Shown: piece after piece, positions 1 through 10,464 of the stretch
How the letters are laid out: the number at the start of each line of letters is the position of its first letter
How positions within the stretch are numbered: position 1 is the first letter of the stretch
Assembly: GCA_026182355.1 (NCBI GenBank)
Contig: JAPFBL010000234.1
Span: 558,001-622,000 of the forward strand
From: Hermatobates lingyangjiaoensis
Taxonomy: Eukaryota > Arthropoda > Insecta > Hemiptera > Hermatobatidae
Direction: 5' to 3'
DNA: 64,000 nucleotides
The notes under the pieces: model-generated
The model's database searches: none
Seen by the model: only the letters and a program-made list of their open reading frames with translations
What the model was told of the DNA's origin: nothing
Translations under genes and position numbers: made by a program

Positions 1-252
1 TCATGGTAAAGTTCTAAGTTGCAATGTTCAGTACGAACTGCAAGTCACGTTACCGCTGGACGGAACCCGACTTTAGACAAAGTAGATATTATTGCTTGAG
101 ATACTACCCTCATAAATATAGTGAAACATACTGGGGTAAATATTGTACAACTTATCAGTGATTAAACATACCTGATACCTCGGGAAGTACATTACAATGC
201 ATGAGTAAATAAAATTTACAAAAAAAAATGCAGATATTTCTTTATAATATGT
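1..252. other. AT-rich sequence, no feature seen
   Basis: No open frame, repeat or RNA motif that I can support was seen before the first SINE. Confidence 0.5.
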
Positions 253-575
253 AAGATGGTTAGCTCAGTGGTTAACGCACTCGCATCTGGGTTGGTAGTC
301 CGGTTTTCGATCCCCTTCTGGCCCTCAATTTATTTACGTGGGAGGTGAATAAGTCTGAGTAAGTTGTCCCTTGGAGAGGACGTTAAGCCGTCGGTCTTGA
401 GCCTATAGGATGTCAGGTGCTCCTTAAAAATCCCTACTCAAAATGCACTTGAGTTAGGCCCACTTTAGAATCTACAGTCCCAATGTAGAATCTGTAGAAT
501 CATCGTTGAAAAAAAAAGTCGGTAAACGGCTGCCATTATCACCAGTTAAGGAATCGGTTTAAACAATAAAATAGA
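253..575 (+). repeat. tRNA-derived SINE copy 1
   Basis: A tRNA-like head carries a pol III A box (TAGCTCAGTGG, 261-271) and a B-box-like GGTTTTCGATCC (302-313). It is followed by a conserved core containing GTGAATAAGTCTGAG, GGACGTTAAGCCGTCGGT and AGGATGTCAGG, and an A-rich end (AAACAATAAAAT). The same head and core recur at about nine other places in both orientations, which identifies it as a SINE family. From memory the GACGTTAA...GGTC...GTTAAAGATCC core resembles the conserved SINE core domains of many animals (Nin-DC-like); that assignment is inference. Confidence 0.88.
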
Positions 576-3320
576 AATAATACCGTACTTTATGGATTCT
601 CAATCGAATTTGGTTTTATGTCAAGTCATAAGAGTCACTGATTAAATAGGACTTTTCACGATGACTTTTACCTTATATCTTAATTGTATTTAATCCTAAT
701 TCATTTGTTTTTAAGGATGATTTTCATCTGAAAGATCATGTGAATATGATCAAACCTGAAGTCTTTGGTCTTTGCAATCATCGTCAAATGGGATTGTACT
801 CGTGTTGGTTGTGGCTACGGTAACGTAAATGGTAGAAAATACTTTGTCACCAAAAAGGAACCATTTTCTATAGGTTGGTTTCATGCATAGCAACAATATG
901 AAACTATACTTAAGTCACAAACCAGTGAGTAAGGATCGCACTCACTGGTATGGCTGGCAATATTAGCAATACTCAGTATTAAAGTGAAACCTGTTCCCAC
1001 GGAAACAGAATTAGGGTGAGGAGTTGATCTGGTCTACATGAATTGTATGGCGAACCTTTAACTAAGCCTCCCCAAAGTGGTTGGTATAGACCCTTAAGAG
1101 AGAGGTTAGGGGGGAGCTGGAAGAGTGGTCTCTAGGGTGCGTTTAATGCTAACGAGGAACAATTTAACTTCTCGTGCATCAAATGGAGATATTCATATAA
1201 AAGATTTAAATACGGATATGGTGAATTGCTAAATTTTTGAGTTAAACATTAATTTGCGATACTTACAATATAAAGAAGGCCAGACATAAATCTACGCTTA
1301 TATGCGTTCATCAAATTCGTAACAGCATTAAATATCGTAGCTTCCATATCGAGTTAAAACAGACATTTTATTATATTGGCTATTTTTCTAAGCTTATTAA
1401 TAGTCTATTATATATTATAGATTGCTTTTATTGATATGAATAGTTCATTAATATAGATCACAGTGACGCTACTATCCTCATTAAAATATTTTTTTCTTAT
1501 ACTCATGGACTCAACATAACTGTTAAGGAGTTCTCCCAAATCTTTCTTCTTCAGTGCATACTTCTTCCATCTTTAGTAAATTACATTATAGCATCTACCA
1601 TAAGCATGTAAACATCAAAATCTGTTTGGATATTTCCTTTTTAAAACTTCCTAATTTCACTAGTGGCCCTATGTTGACTCTTAAACTGTTTAACTTCTCC
1701 TGTCGTCAATCCATCCCTTTCTTTACTTCTTTCCTTAACAACACCTACATATTCTTCATAAGTCATTATTCTACTTGTTGTAAGTGAGGTTGTTTGTTGT
1801 TTGCTTTGCACGCAATATCATATTTCTCACGTTCACTTGGTTTCAATAAAGCTGAGCTTGCATATAAAGAATCACATGTTAAGTGCAATGAAGTTTCCAT
1901 TTTCACTCTGGAAAACTCTCATCTATTCACCTTTAATAACTCATAGATCCCTGATTCTAACTACGCATGTAATGTCACTTTCAAAGCTCCAGACAAAACA
2001 CATATTTATATCCTCTGTGTCAGATACATAATTTAATCGTTAATTATTCATATTTATTTTTTTTAATTTGAAATTTATTTTAACAATATTATTTACATGT
2101 CTTTATATCAATTTTTCTTATTTGTTAATTATTTATTTTTTGTTTTACTTTATAGTAGTATTATTATTTATTTTATTCTTTCTTGTCTTGCCCTTTTCTC
2201 AGAAGATGACAACAATCGTCTTTATACTCTTCTAGCTAATCATGCTATCGAAAATAGAAAATCTGATATAAGTATAATTTGTTTAAAATACACTTTGTTG
2301 TTCTTTATTATGTTTTTATTAGATTTCAAACATTTCTGTAGTAAATCTGTGTCATCATTGTTAATAGTAAGATTAGTTTTGAAGCCAAGATGTTTGTGGC
2401 TATAATATACTTTTACAATAAATATAATGTAAAATAAGTCGCTTATTTAAAGAGAGGTTGAATAAATTTAACATTATTTAAGATAATAAATGTCAGTTAT
2501 GATGGTTTTCCTGGATTCATGGCAATAAAATTACTCTGCTGATAGTTTCAAATAAGTACTCGTATGTCTGTGTTTCAGTAGAGGTTCGTTTATGTGGCAG
2601 GAATATGGGTATTCAAAGAGACATCAGGGCTGAAATCAAAGAGGAGTTCAATGAAGCAGGCTGACTGGAGTACAATGAAGTCATGAAAATCCTATCCAAT
2701 CTTAATCCACTTGTACGAAGCCCATAATTCGCCCATGCTATTAGTCCAGAGTTACCACCCTTTAATTTCAACCTAAACCACTTTAAACTGATCACACTAT
2801 CAATGATTGAATGCGTGGTAGCCATAACACTAAACAACCACAATGGACAAAATATAGCTCACATTTACCTAATTACATACCACTCACAGTAGCGTATTTG
2901 ATTAGATGGTATTAGGTTTATGATCTGAAACATAATACCGTACAAGGTTCACTCGTGGTGGATCTGAGATTTATTGATCAACAACTGAATCAAAATAACG
3001 GGACTTGACGTACATAAGAAGAACTAATTATACATTTACTTGTATAATTGTATATTTATACTTGTATATTGTACATTGTATATTGTTATATACAATATTA
3101 TTATTAGTGAAGGTTGGTAGCAATCCTTCTTGCAAACATGTTTCTAAAAATTGTATGCCAATTTCATGCTTGGTTACCTTTTTTAGAGAGTTTCTCTAAT
3201 GTCCTACAGGCTCTTTTTAGTCGCTCGGGGAATAAAAAAATCAACTGGCCCAAACTTTTTCTTTCATAAATACACATTATGCCACTATTTATATCTAACA
3301 CTATGATAACTAACTAAATA
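576..3320. other. AT-rich intergenic DNA; one short perfect hairpin
   Basis: No gene recognised. The short open frames here (for example 1554-1787, 2097-2405 and 2613-2843) are AT- or T-rich and show no family motif. A perfect 10-bp inverted repeat (ACCAGTGAGT at 921-930 with ACTCACTGGT at 940-949) has a 9-nt loop; its role is unknown. The stretch at 3040-3110 is low-complexity TGTATATTG-type repeat. Confidence 0.5.
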
Positions 3321-3321
3321 T

Positions 3322-3418
3322 TATTTTCAATAAAACAACGACATGTTTCGGTCTCGTAGACCATCATCAGGCTAAGCGCCTACGAGACCGAAAAATGTCA
3401 TTGTTTTATTGAAAAAAA
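3322..3418. repeat. Palindromic hammerhead repeat, family A
   Basis: Two inverted arms (about 3324-3359 and 3380-3415) pair almost perfectly: TTTTCAATAAAACAAC opens the left arm and its complement closes the right. The loop holds a hammerhead core on the minus strand. The two arms look like head-to-head copies of the end of an HHR-bearing retroelement. Confidence 0.75.
3331..3376 (-). ncRNA. Hammerhead ribozyme, family A, intact core
   Basis: Read on the minus strand: the CUGAUGA box (3370-3364), one U, stem II GGUCU/AGACC with an ACG loop, then GAAA (3349-3346). The next bases, ACAUGU, are self-complementary (helix III) and are followed by C as the cleavage-site H17 base. GUUG can pair with the UAGC that precedes the core (stem I). 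All strictly conserved core residues are present. This matches a minimal type I hammerhead of the PLE/retrozyme type. Confidence 0.78.
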
Positions 3419-3420
3419 TA

Positions 3421-5394
3421 TTATTATTGTATATATTGTATATTATTGAATACATGGTATACAAGTGTGTATATATTGTATATTGCAGAATTATATATTT
3501 ACTATACTTGTACTGTCAAGTATAGGAAAAAAGTTTCTTTAAAAAATAAGTATAACTGTTGTACGTAGTCTACATTTAACTTTTTTGATTCAGTTCATTT
3601 TCTCCACTGGTGTTCAGCTTTATGTATTTCATTTCAGGTAGTGCTATGAGAGCCGTTGGAGGCAGCAACATCCAACTTGCAACCCGCTGCGTTTTGTTTT
3701 CTCTAGTATGATAAATACTAGTAAAACCGTAACAATATTCTTTCCTGTTAAGTTAAGGCAGTGTGTTTTTTTCGACAGCAGGAGAGCTGCGAATTTTCTC
3801 CATTTAAATCTTACGATTTTCTTAAGGAAATGTTTTCTAACTCAAGATGTTTTTAGCAGGTGAAAGGATCTCTCACCGGTGTTGCTGTATAAAATGAACT
3901 TACTGTTTGTTACCCTGCTTTGATGTTTTTTTTCTTTCTCTAGGTATTCTTTCCTTTATTGTTCATTTTGTTTTTTTAAACTTTTTTTAACATATTTTCT
4001 TTTATCTAGCAATTTTTTCCACTCCTCAGTTTTATCTTTCTTCACTTACTTTTTTCTTCTCAACCATTTGTCAACTTCATTTACAAAGTGTCTAATAGAC
4101 TTTTGTAAGATATTACGGTTCAATATTTAGTGTGATATAGACCAAAAAGACCTGTTTTGTGAGGTCCATTAAAGTACACCAAGAGTACTGTTGCATGTCA
4201 TCAGACAAGAAATGTGGTTATTCAGGTTATTCTTCTAGTATTTTCACAAAAAACATTTTAAAAACTGGTTTTTGTTATTTGTTATGGCATCAACAAAAGA
4301 ATCTTATGCAAGAATAACATAAAAACAGCTAAACACAGCAAGCAGGAGACCGAAATACAATCAACTTCACTATAGGTAAAATTTTTACTAACTCTTGCGT
4401 TATTAATTTAGTTAATTTATTTTTTCAAATTGTTGACGTCCTCACGGGACGTCACTATTGACAAGAATTTTCCTCTCTGATGACGTTTTAGGTGTGAAAA
4501 TCAAAAATATATGTGAGAATGTGACATTGGCGTTTGTTGTTTACAGTTTAACATTCACCTTTCTGTTATAGAAATATTCTTGTGAAGCGACTGTTGCATA
4601 TTGTTATCGGTTTAAAACCTGATACTACTATATTTTAATAATGATTTATAATTAAAACCATTGGTGAAATTAGAAACTATAAGTTAAGTAACACTTGGTA
4701 AATTTATAGGACTTCACCTATAATTTCACAGAGGATGGGTGAGCATTCGGCTCATCTGTTTTTCTCCAGCCGTTTTAGGTATAACTGACTACACTACTTC
4801 TTTCAATTGACAGTAATTGAAAGAAAATATTTTATTCGAAATTAATGTATATAACTATTAATACACAGGTAGCATTTTCTCATTAGTATAAATACATGAG
4901 TATTTACTTTATACTTCTTATCAAATTCAAATTCACTTGAAATTAAGCTTAGAAATGGGAAACCCATTTACCAGTATTCTGACAAAAATCCCAATATACC
5001 ATAATTATTATTATTTTTGACTCCTAAAAATATTAGTGAAGGCTGCTATTTTTAGATTAATTTTAGTTTTTGTAAGTGTACGTATACTCTAGAACTAGTG
5101 GAATTGTGTTAAATTTTAACAATGCTAATTAAAATCGTTAGTTTATGTATTTTATATTTGTATTATATTTACATAAGGTTACTTCCGTATAGTTCTAAAT
5201 AAGTTTTGTTTGATTTGTAATGATTTCTATCATTTTAATTAACTACAAAATTAAGTTATGCTTCTGTTTCTTTTATCATTTAAGATGTGAGTTTTGTGCT
5301 TTTCCTGGCCAGTTGCATTTGCTGCTTTATAAATATGTAGAAAAAAAGCTGAGCTGTGTTGAGGTAAGAGTGTAGATGGCTAAGAGGCAAGATT
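3421..5394. other. AT-rich intergenic DNA
   Basis: No coding or RNA feature supported. It holds T-rich tracts (about 3900-4060) and a short palindrome-like GACGTC...GACGTC pair near 4435-4455. Nothing identifies a gene. Confidence 0.5.
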
Positions 5395-5860
5395 GAGATA
5401 GGAAGCGGCCGGGCTGTTTGCGATGGCTATTTGTGGGTTAGGACGGCGGAGGCGTTTATTTCGGGAGGCGGGTCAGCAAGGGAATTTCTTGGGGGCGGTG
5501 GGCCGTGGTCAGGGAGGCGGCAACAGGTGCCCCCCCGGGGGCAGCTCCATTAAACAGCCCGCTCTCAATGAGAGCCTCTCCTTACCTCTGTCTCCATTCA
5601 TGGGAGTCCCTCGGGTCGATAGTGCCACGCTGACATCTACACTAGGGTCCCCTCTGGTAACCATCCACTCGCCCATTCACTTTGCCCATCTCCCCTTCCC
5701 TTCCTAAAATCCAGCCTAGTGACCTTTTAAGGGTCCTAAACGAGACCCTCATCCGACCCTTATCCGCCTTCTTCCTGGTTTCGTCTATAGACCTGTCTTC
5801 CAATCCATTTCCTTCAGTTCAGGAATTCAGTTTCTGCAATCCCTACACTTCTCTTTCTAT
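5395..5860 (+). other. GC-rich, CpG-containing block of unknown origin
   Basis: Base composition jumps sharply from the AT-rich surroundings: GCGGCCGGGC and GGACGGCGGAGGCG occur, and CCCCCCCGGGGG forms a near-palindrome at about 5531-5542. An open frame at 5423-5707 would encode 94 residues with an Arg/Gly-rich start (GRRRRLFREAG). I recognise no domain, splice structure or start context. It could be an insertion, a leader or first exon of an unseen gene, or the 5' part of another retroelement. The downstream part (5700-5830) is C/T-rich. Confidence 0.4.
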
Positions 5861-6437
5861 AAAAGAAACTTTCATGTTATACAAAAAATGCACAACACTG
5901 TTATTAAACAAGAAATTTTTATTGTTGCAAAAATATACGCAAAACTTTATCTAATTCAAGAAATCAAACTAACTGATTACTTCATCCTGATATTTACACT
6001 AAAATAACCCACAATGTTATCAAAAACTGAAATAACTTTAAATGAACATTATAAATTTTTTTAATGCAGATTTTTCGTAATTATTTATAAAATTATTCAG
6101 TATTTGTAACTAAAAAATATATATATAGTATTGAAAATAAACTTATGTTATTGCAAAATGCTGATTTTAAATAAAATTTGATTCTAAATGATTTTTTTGT
6201 AATCGTAATAAAAAATATCAGAACAATTATGTTTTTATAATCAGTTATCATTTTTCAGGTTGTTTTTCATGAATTACAAGTAATGCCTTAAGCATCTGTT
6301 ATATATTTATAATTTGTTTTCTGCTCTTATTCAATTATAATTAGTTATATTAATTAATATTATATATTTATAATGAGTTCAAACTGCCTATAAATATAAC
6401 ACTATTGCAGATTGCATGTATATCACTTTGTTTCAAA
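5861..6437. other. AT-rich intergenic DNA
   Basis: Very AT-rich, with no recognisable feature. Confidence 0.5.
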
Positions 6438-6480
6438 CTCAATATAGTAGTGAGTTTTTGTTTCATTTCATGTCAATGTA

Positions 6481-6512
<32 letters not shown>
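6438..6512 (+). repeat. Family E hammerhead-repeat tail plus (TA)n
   Basis: AATATAGTAGTGAGT (about 6441-6455) matches the 3' side of the family E hammerhead repeats near 16670 and 54760. It runs into a (TA)n microsatellite at 6482-6512. Only the end of the repeat is present. Confidence 0.55.
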
Positions 6513-6515
<3 letters not shown>

Positions 6516-6518
6516 AAA

Positions 6519-6581
6519 TGGGAAAACAAGACTAAGATCTTTCAACCGTAAAAAGCGGTCTTCGTCAGAGTCAAAACCCCA
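6519..6581 (-). ncRNA. Hammerhead ribozyme, family B, intact core
   Basis: Minus strand: stem I GACU, CUGACGA (6568-6562), stem II ACCG/CGGU, GAAA (6543-6540), self-complementary AGAUCU, U17, then AGUC pairing with GACU. An outer GGG/CCC pair extends stem I across an internal loop. Confidence 0.75.
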
Positions 6582-6591
6582 ACTATTTTGT

Positions 6592-6654
6592 TGGGTTTTT
6601 GACTCTGACGAAGACCGCTTGTTACGGTTGAAAGATCTTAGTCTTGTTTTCCCA
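6592..6654 (+). ncRNA. Hammerhead ribozyme, family B, reference copy
   Basis: Plus strand: UGGG and then GACU open stem I, with the core CUGACGA at 6605-6611. Stem II is ACCG/CGGU with loop CUUGUUA; GAAA is at 6630-6633. Helix III is AGAUCU and self-complementary, U is the H17 base, and AGUC then CCCA close stem I. Every invariant base of the hammerhead core is present. The short helix III cannot form a stable loop alone, so cleavage would be expected from a dimer. Self-cleavage itself is inferred. Confidence 0.82.
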
Positions 6655-6736
6655 TTTCTTATTGTGGTTTGATCATTGATTGTTTTTTCACGTGTTTATG
6701 TGAAATAACAATCAATGATCAAACCACAATAAGAAA

Positions 6737-6799
6737 TGGGAAAACAAGACTAAGATCTTTCAAACGTAACAAGCGGTCTTCGTCAGAGTCAAAATCCCA
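6737..6799 (-). ncRNA. Hammerhead ribozyme, family B
   Basis: Core CUGACGA (6786-6780) and GAAA (6761-6758) are intact, and AGAUCU and AGUC are conserved. One substitution weakens stem II. It is truncated by the (TA)n tract that starts the Penelope-like element. Confidence 0.7.
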
Positions 6800-6923
6800 A
6801 CTGACTCAGTTGGGTTATATATATATATATATATATATTTGGTTCTATTGTTCACCACCAATTTTTCATCTATCATCCCTTTAATTATTATTATTATTAT
6901 TATTTATTATTTTTTTCTTCAAG

Positions 6924-9197
6924 ATGCAGAACCCCACATCCTTCTGGTTGGACCAAATTTATTTTCTGTCACACAAAATTGCAAGGTGCACTGTGCACAT
7001 TGAGTTTCTCTCCCACTGCCTCCTCCTTAATATCCCACCGAATGGTTCAACTCTGAACCTGCCCCTTTCTGCCATTCCTCCAACCTTTCGTAAAGAAATC
7101 GCTATTTTTGGCTTCCAATGCTCATTAAATTTAACCCGCCTCACTCTCTCCAACTACCAGAAAATTCGGAGTTCCCTTTTTCATAAGTTAACCTCAACTC
7201 TTAATCTTTTGCTAAAAATTTCTTCCTCCCACCTTCCCTTGTGTCTTCAACACATGAGAAGTGCCGAAAACTTACTCTCAATCAAGAGAAAGTCCTCCTT
7301 GATCAAACTTTCCAATCTCTGCCGCAGCTATCTGGACCTGGGCCTTGGCCTTCCCCTTATAATACCCAACCTCACCAACAACTGCACTCCACTATTTCCC
7401 ACCTGCCCCATCGACACCCCAGTCCCCACCAAAAGTCCCTTGGGTTTGATTCCTACTTCTGAACCCACCTTACCCAACTCTCCTCATTCACCCAATCTTC
7501 CCTCAAACTTACTCCCTACTCCACAACTGAACCTTTTTGAAAATCTCACCCCTGTCACTAACTTAACTCCAGTCCCGAACCCACAACGAACTCCTCTGAA
7601 CAGTTCACCCGTTTCCACAGCCACTGGTTCTTCTCCCTACAACTCCAACATTTTCTGTAATTTGTCCTCCCACTGCCTCACTGTCGATGAAAGGAACTTA
7701 CTTGCTAAAGGTCTCTCTTTCTGTCCCACCCCTAAGGTCCAACGGGTTAAGCTCCTGGAGGATGTGCAGATGTTTTGCAGATCCCTCCGATGGCGGCAAT
7801 TCTGGAAATCCTCCGTCCATTCGAATCCTGCCGCAAGCTCTACTCCCAGAGTTACCCTCCGTAAGTTTAAACCTCTTTCCACTAATGAGCCTCCACCCCT
7901 TCTAGCCTCTCATCCGTTAGAGCAATTCATCTCCCAACTTCTCAACAGGGTTTCTAACCCTTCTTTCCTTGATAGCCTTAGACCCCCTGACAACCTATCC
8001 CTCTCCGAACGAAGGGCTATTAATAACTTGGTTAATAATAGTAATCTGTTAATTATGCCAGCTGACAAGGGGTCCACGGTTGTACTCATGGATCGTGATC
8101 ATTATGAAAGCGAAGCACTGAGGCAGCTGCGAGACCCATTGTTCTACCAACCTCTCTCCTCCGATCCCACACCTAATTTTCACAAGAAGTTGGTCACCCT
8201 GCTCCGTTCCTATTCCAATTCAGAGGGTCTCACTGATGAAGACCTTAAGCTCCTTATCCCCAATACTCCCCGATGTCCCATATTCTACATCCTCCCCAAA
8301 ATACACAAACCTTATCACATGCCCGACAATCCACCTCCTGGAAGACCTATTGTTTCATCCTATAAATGTCTTACTGAAAGGATTTCAGCCTTCGTAGACT
8401 CAGTTCTACAACCTTTAGTAAGACTCCAACCCTCCTACTGTAAAGACTCATTCCACTTTCTGGAACTCCTCAAAAACCTATCCCTTCCTGCATCCACCCC
8501 CCATCCCATTCTCCTAGTGACGATGGACGTGACCTCGCTTTACACCGTTATCAAACACGATGAGGGCTTAGAATCCTTACGACACTTCCTCACTTCCAGA
8601 CCTCTCCCCCATTTACCCTCGACTGACTTTATAATCTCCCTAACTGACTTTGTCCTCAAACATAATTCCTTCCGTTTCAAAGATGACTTCTACCTGCAAG
8701 TCAGAGGAACTGCCATGGGAACCAGGATGGCTCCCTCTTTCGCGAATCTTTTTATGGCACATTTAGAAAATAGTTTCCTTCACTCTTACCACTTGCTCCC
8801 CTTATTTTACACCCGTTTCATTGACGATATATTTTTCATCTGGCCCCACGGTAGTTCCGAACTTGACTCCTTCCTTCTGAATTTTAGAACTTTCTGCACT
8901 TCTGTTTCTTATACCCACAACGTTTCAGCCACCTCTATGACCTTTCTTGACATCGACATTACCCTCCAGGGCAACAACCTCATTACCTCCGTTCACTCTA
9001 AACCCTCAAACCCACACCAGTACCTCCACTTTAATAGTTGTCACCCTCCCCACATAAAGAAATCTATCCCCAGATCCTTATCCATCCGAATCCACCGTAT
9101 TTGCAACCGACTCCAGCAGAAGAACCTGCACCTCAACTCCCTCAGAACCAAGTTCCTGGAGCGTGGTTATCCGCCATCGTTACTGGAAAGAGACTGA
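6924..9197 (+). CDS. Penelope-like element reverse transcriptase
   Basis: The 757-residue frame starts at an ATG after a T-rich leader. Residues 1-100 form the PLE N-terminal region, and 150-245 a Pro/Ser/Asn/Thr-rich linker. Residues 246-270 include NLLAKGLSFCPTP, matching the PLE motif upstream of the RT. RT motifs follow: LIMPADKGSTVVLMD (376-390), ILPKIHK (456-462), GRPIVSS (473-479), motif A MDVTSLYT with Asp535, motif B GTAMGTRMAPSFANLFM (595-611), motif C RFIDDIFFIW with Asp634/Asp635, and FLDIDI (674-679). The HQYLH...SCHP...K thumb-like motif (698-713) is typical of PLEs. All catalytic aspartates are present. PLE RTs are related to telomerase RT and prime reverse transcription at target DNA. 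The frame ends at TGA just after RGYPP, where PLE proteins normally continue into the endonuclease. Confidence 0.92.
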   Translation: MQNPTSFWLDQIYFLSHKIARCTVHIEFLSHCLLLNIPPNGSTLNLPLSAIPPTFRKEIAIFGFQCSLNLTRLTLSNYQKIRSSLFHKLTSTLNLLLKISSSHLPLCLQHMRSAENLLSIKRKSSLIKLSNLCRSYLDLGLGLPLIIPNLTNNCTPLFPTCPIDTPVPTKSPLGLIPTSEPTLPNSPHSPNLPSNLLPTPQLNLFENLTPVTNLTPVPNPQRTPLNSSPVSTATGSSPYNSNIFCNLSSHCLTVDERNLLAKGLSFCPTPKVQRVKLLEDVQMFCRSLRWRQFWKSSVHSNPAASSTPRVTLRKFKPLSTNEPPPLLASHPLEQFISQLLNRVSNPSFLDSLRPPDNLSLSERRAINNLVNNSNLLIMPADKGSTVVLMDRDHYESEALRQLRDPLFYQPLSSDPTPNFHKKLVTLLRSYSNSEGLTDEDLKLLIPNTPRCPIFYILPKIHKPYHMPDNPPPGRPIVSSYKCLTERISAFVDSVLQPLVRLQPSYCKDSFHFLELLKNLSLPASTPHPILLVTMDVTSLYTVIKHDEGLESLRHFLTSRPLPHLPSTDFIISLTDFVLKHNSFRFKDDFYLQVRGTAMGTRMAPSFANLFMAHLENSFLHSYHLLPLFYTRFIDDIFFIWPHGSSELDSFLLNFRTFCTSVSYTHNVSATSMTFLDIDITLQGNNLITSVHSKPSNPHQYLHFNSCHPPHIKKSIPRSLSIRIHRICNRLQQKNLHLNSLRTKFLERGYPPSLLERD

Positions 9198-9880
9198 TCC
9201 CTGCGAATTTATCCGTCAACCCTCCTTCCGTCTCCACTTCCCCGGTGAACGAGTCTCCCCTCCTTGTTACTACCTTCTTCCCCGGTATACACAAACTCAA
9301 ACGCATTATCAAAGATCTGTTCCCCATCCTATCCTCTTCTCCTTCCACGTCGACTATTTTCCCCAGCCAACCCCGCCTCTCATATAGACGTTCCCCCAAC
9401 CTTGGCAACCTCTTTTCCCACAGAGACTTGACGTCCAGGCGCGTCAACCACCCGTCTGTGGGCGCTAAGAGTTGCGAAAGGCGGGGGTGCCTGACCTGTC
9501 CGCTTCTCAACCCCCTTTCACACTTCACTCCTTCTTCCCATAACCAGTCCTTCCCTGTTGCTAAGGACTGCTCATGTACATCCAAAAATTGTGTTTACAA
9601 ATTGGACTGTACTCGTTGTGATGCGTTCTACGTAGGACTGTCCTCTAACAAGCCCAGCCTCCGTATGAACGGTCATAGAGCATCCGTTAACAACAACTCC
9701 AATTTACCTGTCGCCATACACGCCAAATCCCACGGTCTGTCTTTTAACGACTGCTTCAGTGTGCAGATTCTGCGTCAGATTCCCCCTGGTGATAATACCG
9801 TGACCCTTAGAGCCTCTGAGGAGGCTCACATCTGGTTGCTCGGGGCGCGCAGTGCACCTGGACTTAACCTTAAAAGATAA
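9191..9880 (+). CDS. PLE C-terminal Cys-rich linker and GIY-YIG endonuclease (-1 frame)
   Basis: This frame is open from 9038, but recognisable protein begins near 9191, where the upstream RT frame stops. Numbering from 9038: SPLLVTTFFPGIHKLKRII (73-91) and YRRSPNLGNLF (116-126) match PLE interdomain sequence. Cys146, Cys151 and Cys154, with Cys178, Cys180 and Cys185, suggest a zinc-binding linker. The GIY-YIG nuclease starts at VYKLDC (186-191) and FYVG (197-200). The catalytic Arg/His region is LRMNGHR (208-214), a likely catalytic Glu is in EEAHIWLLG (261-269), and APGLN (273-277) closes the fold. In the family this enzyme nicks target DNA to prime reverse transcription. No canonical slippery heptamer is visible at the junction, so a 1-nt indel is likelier than programmed frameshifting. 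Confidence 0.85.
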   Translation, partial: RLIPANLSVNPPSVSTSPVNESPLLVTTFFPGIHKLKRIIKDLFPILSSSPSTSTIFPSQPRLSYRRSPNLGNLFSHRDLTSRRVNHPSVGAKSCERRGCLTCPLLNPLSHFTPSSHNQSFPVAKDCSCTSKNCVYKLDCTRCDAFYVGLSSNKPSLRMNGHRASVNNNSNLPVAIHAKSHGLSFNDCFSVQILRQIPPGDNTVTLRASEEAHIWLLGARSAPGLNLKR

Positions 9881-9920
9881 TTTTTTGTACATTTTTTTTT
9901 TTGTACTTTTTTTCCAGTAT

Positions 9921-10464
9921 TCTTTATTCTCTAGTACTTATTTCTTTTTTCCTCTTTCGTATATTTTGTGTATATCTATTTTGTCTTCTTCACTTACTAC
10001 TAGTTTGTTTTATCCTATTTTATTTTTCTAAATTCTTATTCTTAACTAGTTTCCCATACTTACCCTTTTATTTACTAAAACAACCAATGCAAGTTTTTTG
10101 TATTGTATTTATTTTTATTTATTTATTTATTTTTTCTTCTTTTCTCTATCATTATTTTTGTTTCTTATAGTTTGTTTTTATCTTATATTGTTTCTTTATT
10201 CTCTAGTACTTATTTCTTTTTTCCTCTTTCGTATATTTTGTGTATATCTATTTTGTCTTCTTCACTTACTACTAGTTTGTTTTATCCTATTTTATTTTTC
10301 TAAATTCTTATTCTTAACTAGTTTCCCATACTTACCCTTTTATTTACTAAAACAACCAATGCAAGTTTTTTGTATTGTATTTATTTTTATTTATTTATTT
10401 ATTTTTTCTTCTTTTCTCTATCATTATTTTTGTTTCTTATAGTTTGTTTTTATCTTATATTGTT
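9921..10464 (+). repeat. 272-bp perfect tandem duplication in PLE 3' UTR
   Basis: Units 9921-10192 and 10193-10464 read as identical by eye over 272 bp. The sequence is T-rich and begins TCTTTATTCTCTAGTACTT. The lack of divergence suggests a recent duplication or a collapse/duplication artefact. The T-rich open frames here are compositional, not genes. Confidence 0.9.

Larger units (their letters stand above)
6511..6735. repeat. Family B palindromic hammerhead array
   Basis: Two nested inverted repeats lie side by side. The first pairs 6511-6581 with 6584-6661. The second pairs 6661-6684 with 6707-6730 around a TTTCACGTGTTTATGTGAAA hairpin. The result alternates minus, plus and minus hammerhead units. 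The same 150-200 bp palindromic unit recurs at 13.4, 21.7, 26.8, 34.2, 34.5, 40.4, 57.1 and 60.6 kb. It lies directly upstream of the Penelope-like element, separated only by (TA)n. Confidence 0.8.

Noticed and set aside
253..340. Functional tRNA gene
   Set aside because: A and B boxes are present, but the sequence does not fold as a full cloverleaf and is always followed by the SINE core.
4434..4455. GACGTC...GACGTC as a regulatory palindrome
   Set aside because: Short, single occurrence, no nearby gene; consistent with chance.
9142..9585. 147-aa minus-strand frame
   Set aside because: It is antisense to the PLE endonuclease region and carries no motif; a shadow.
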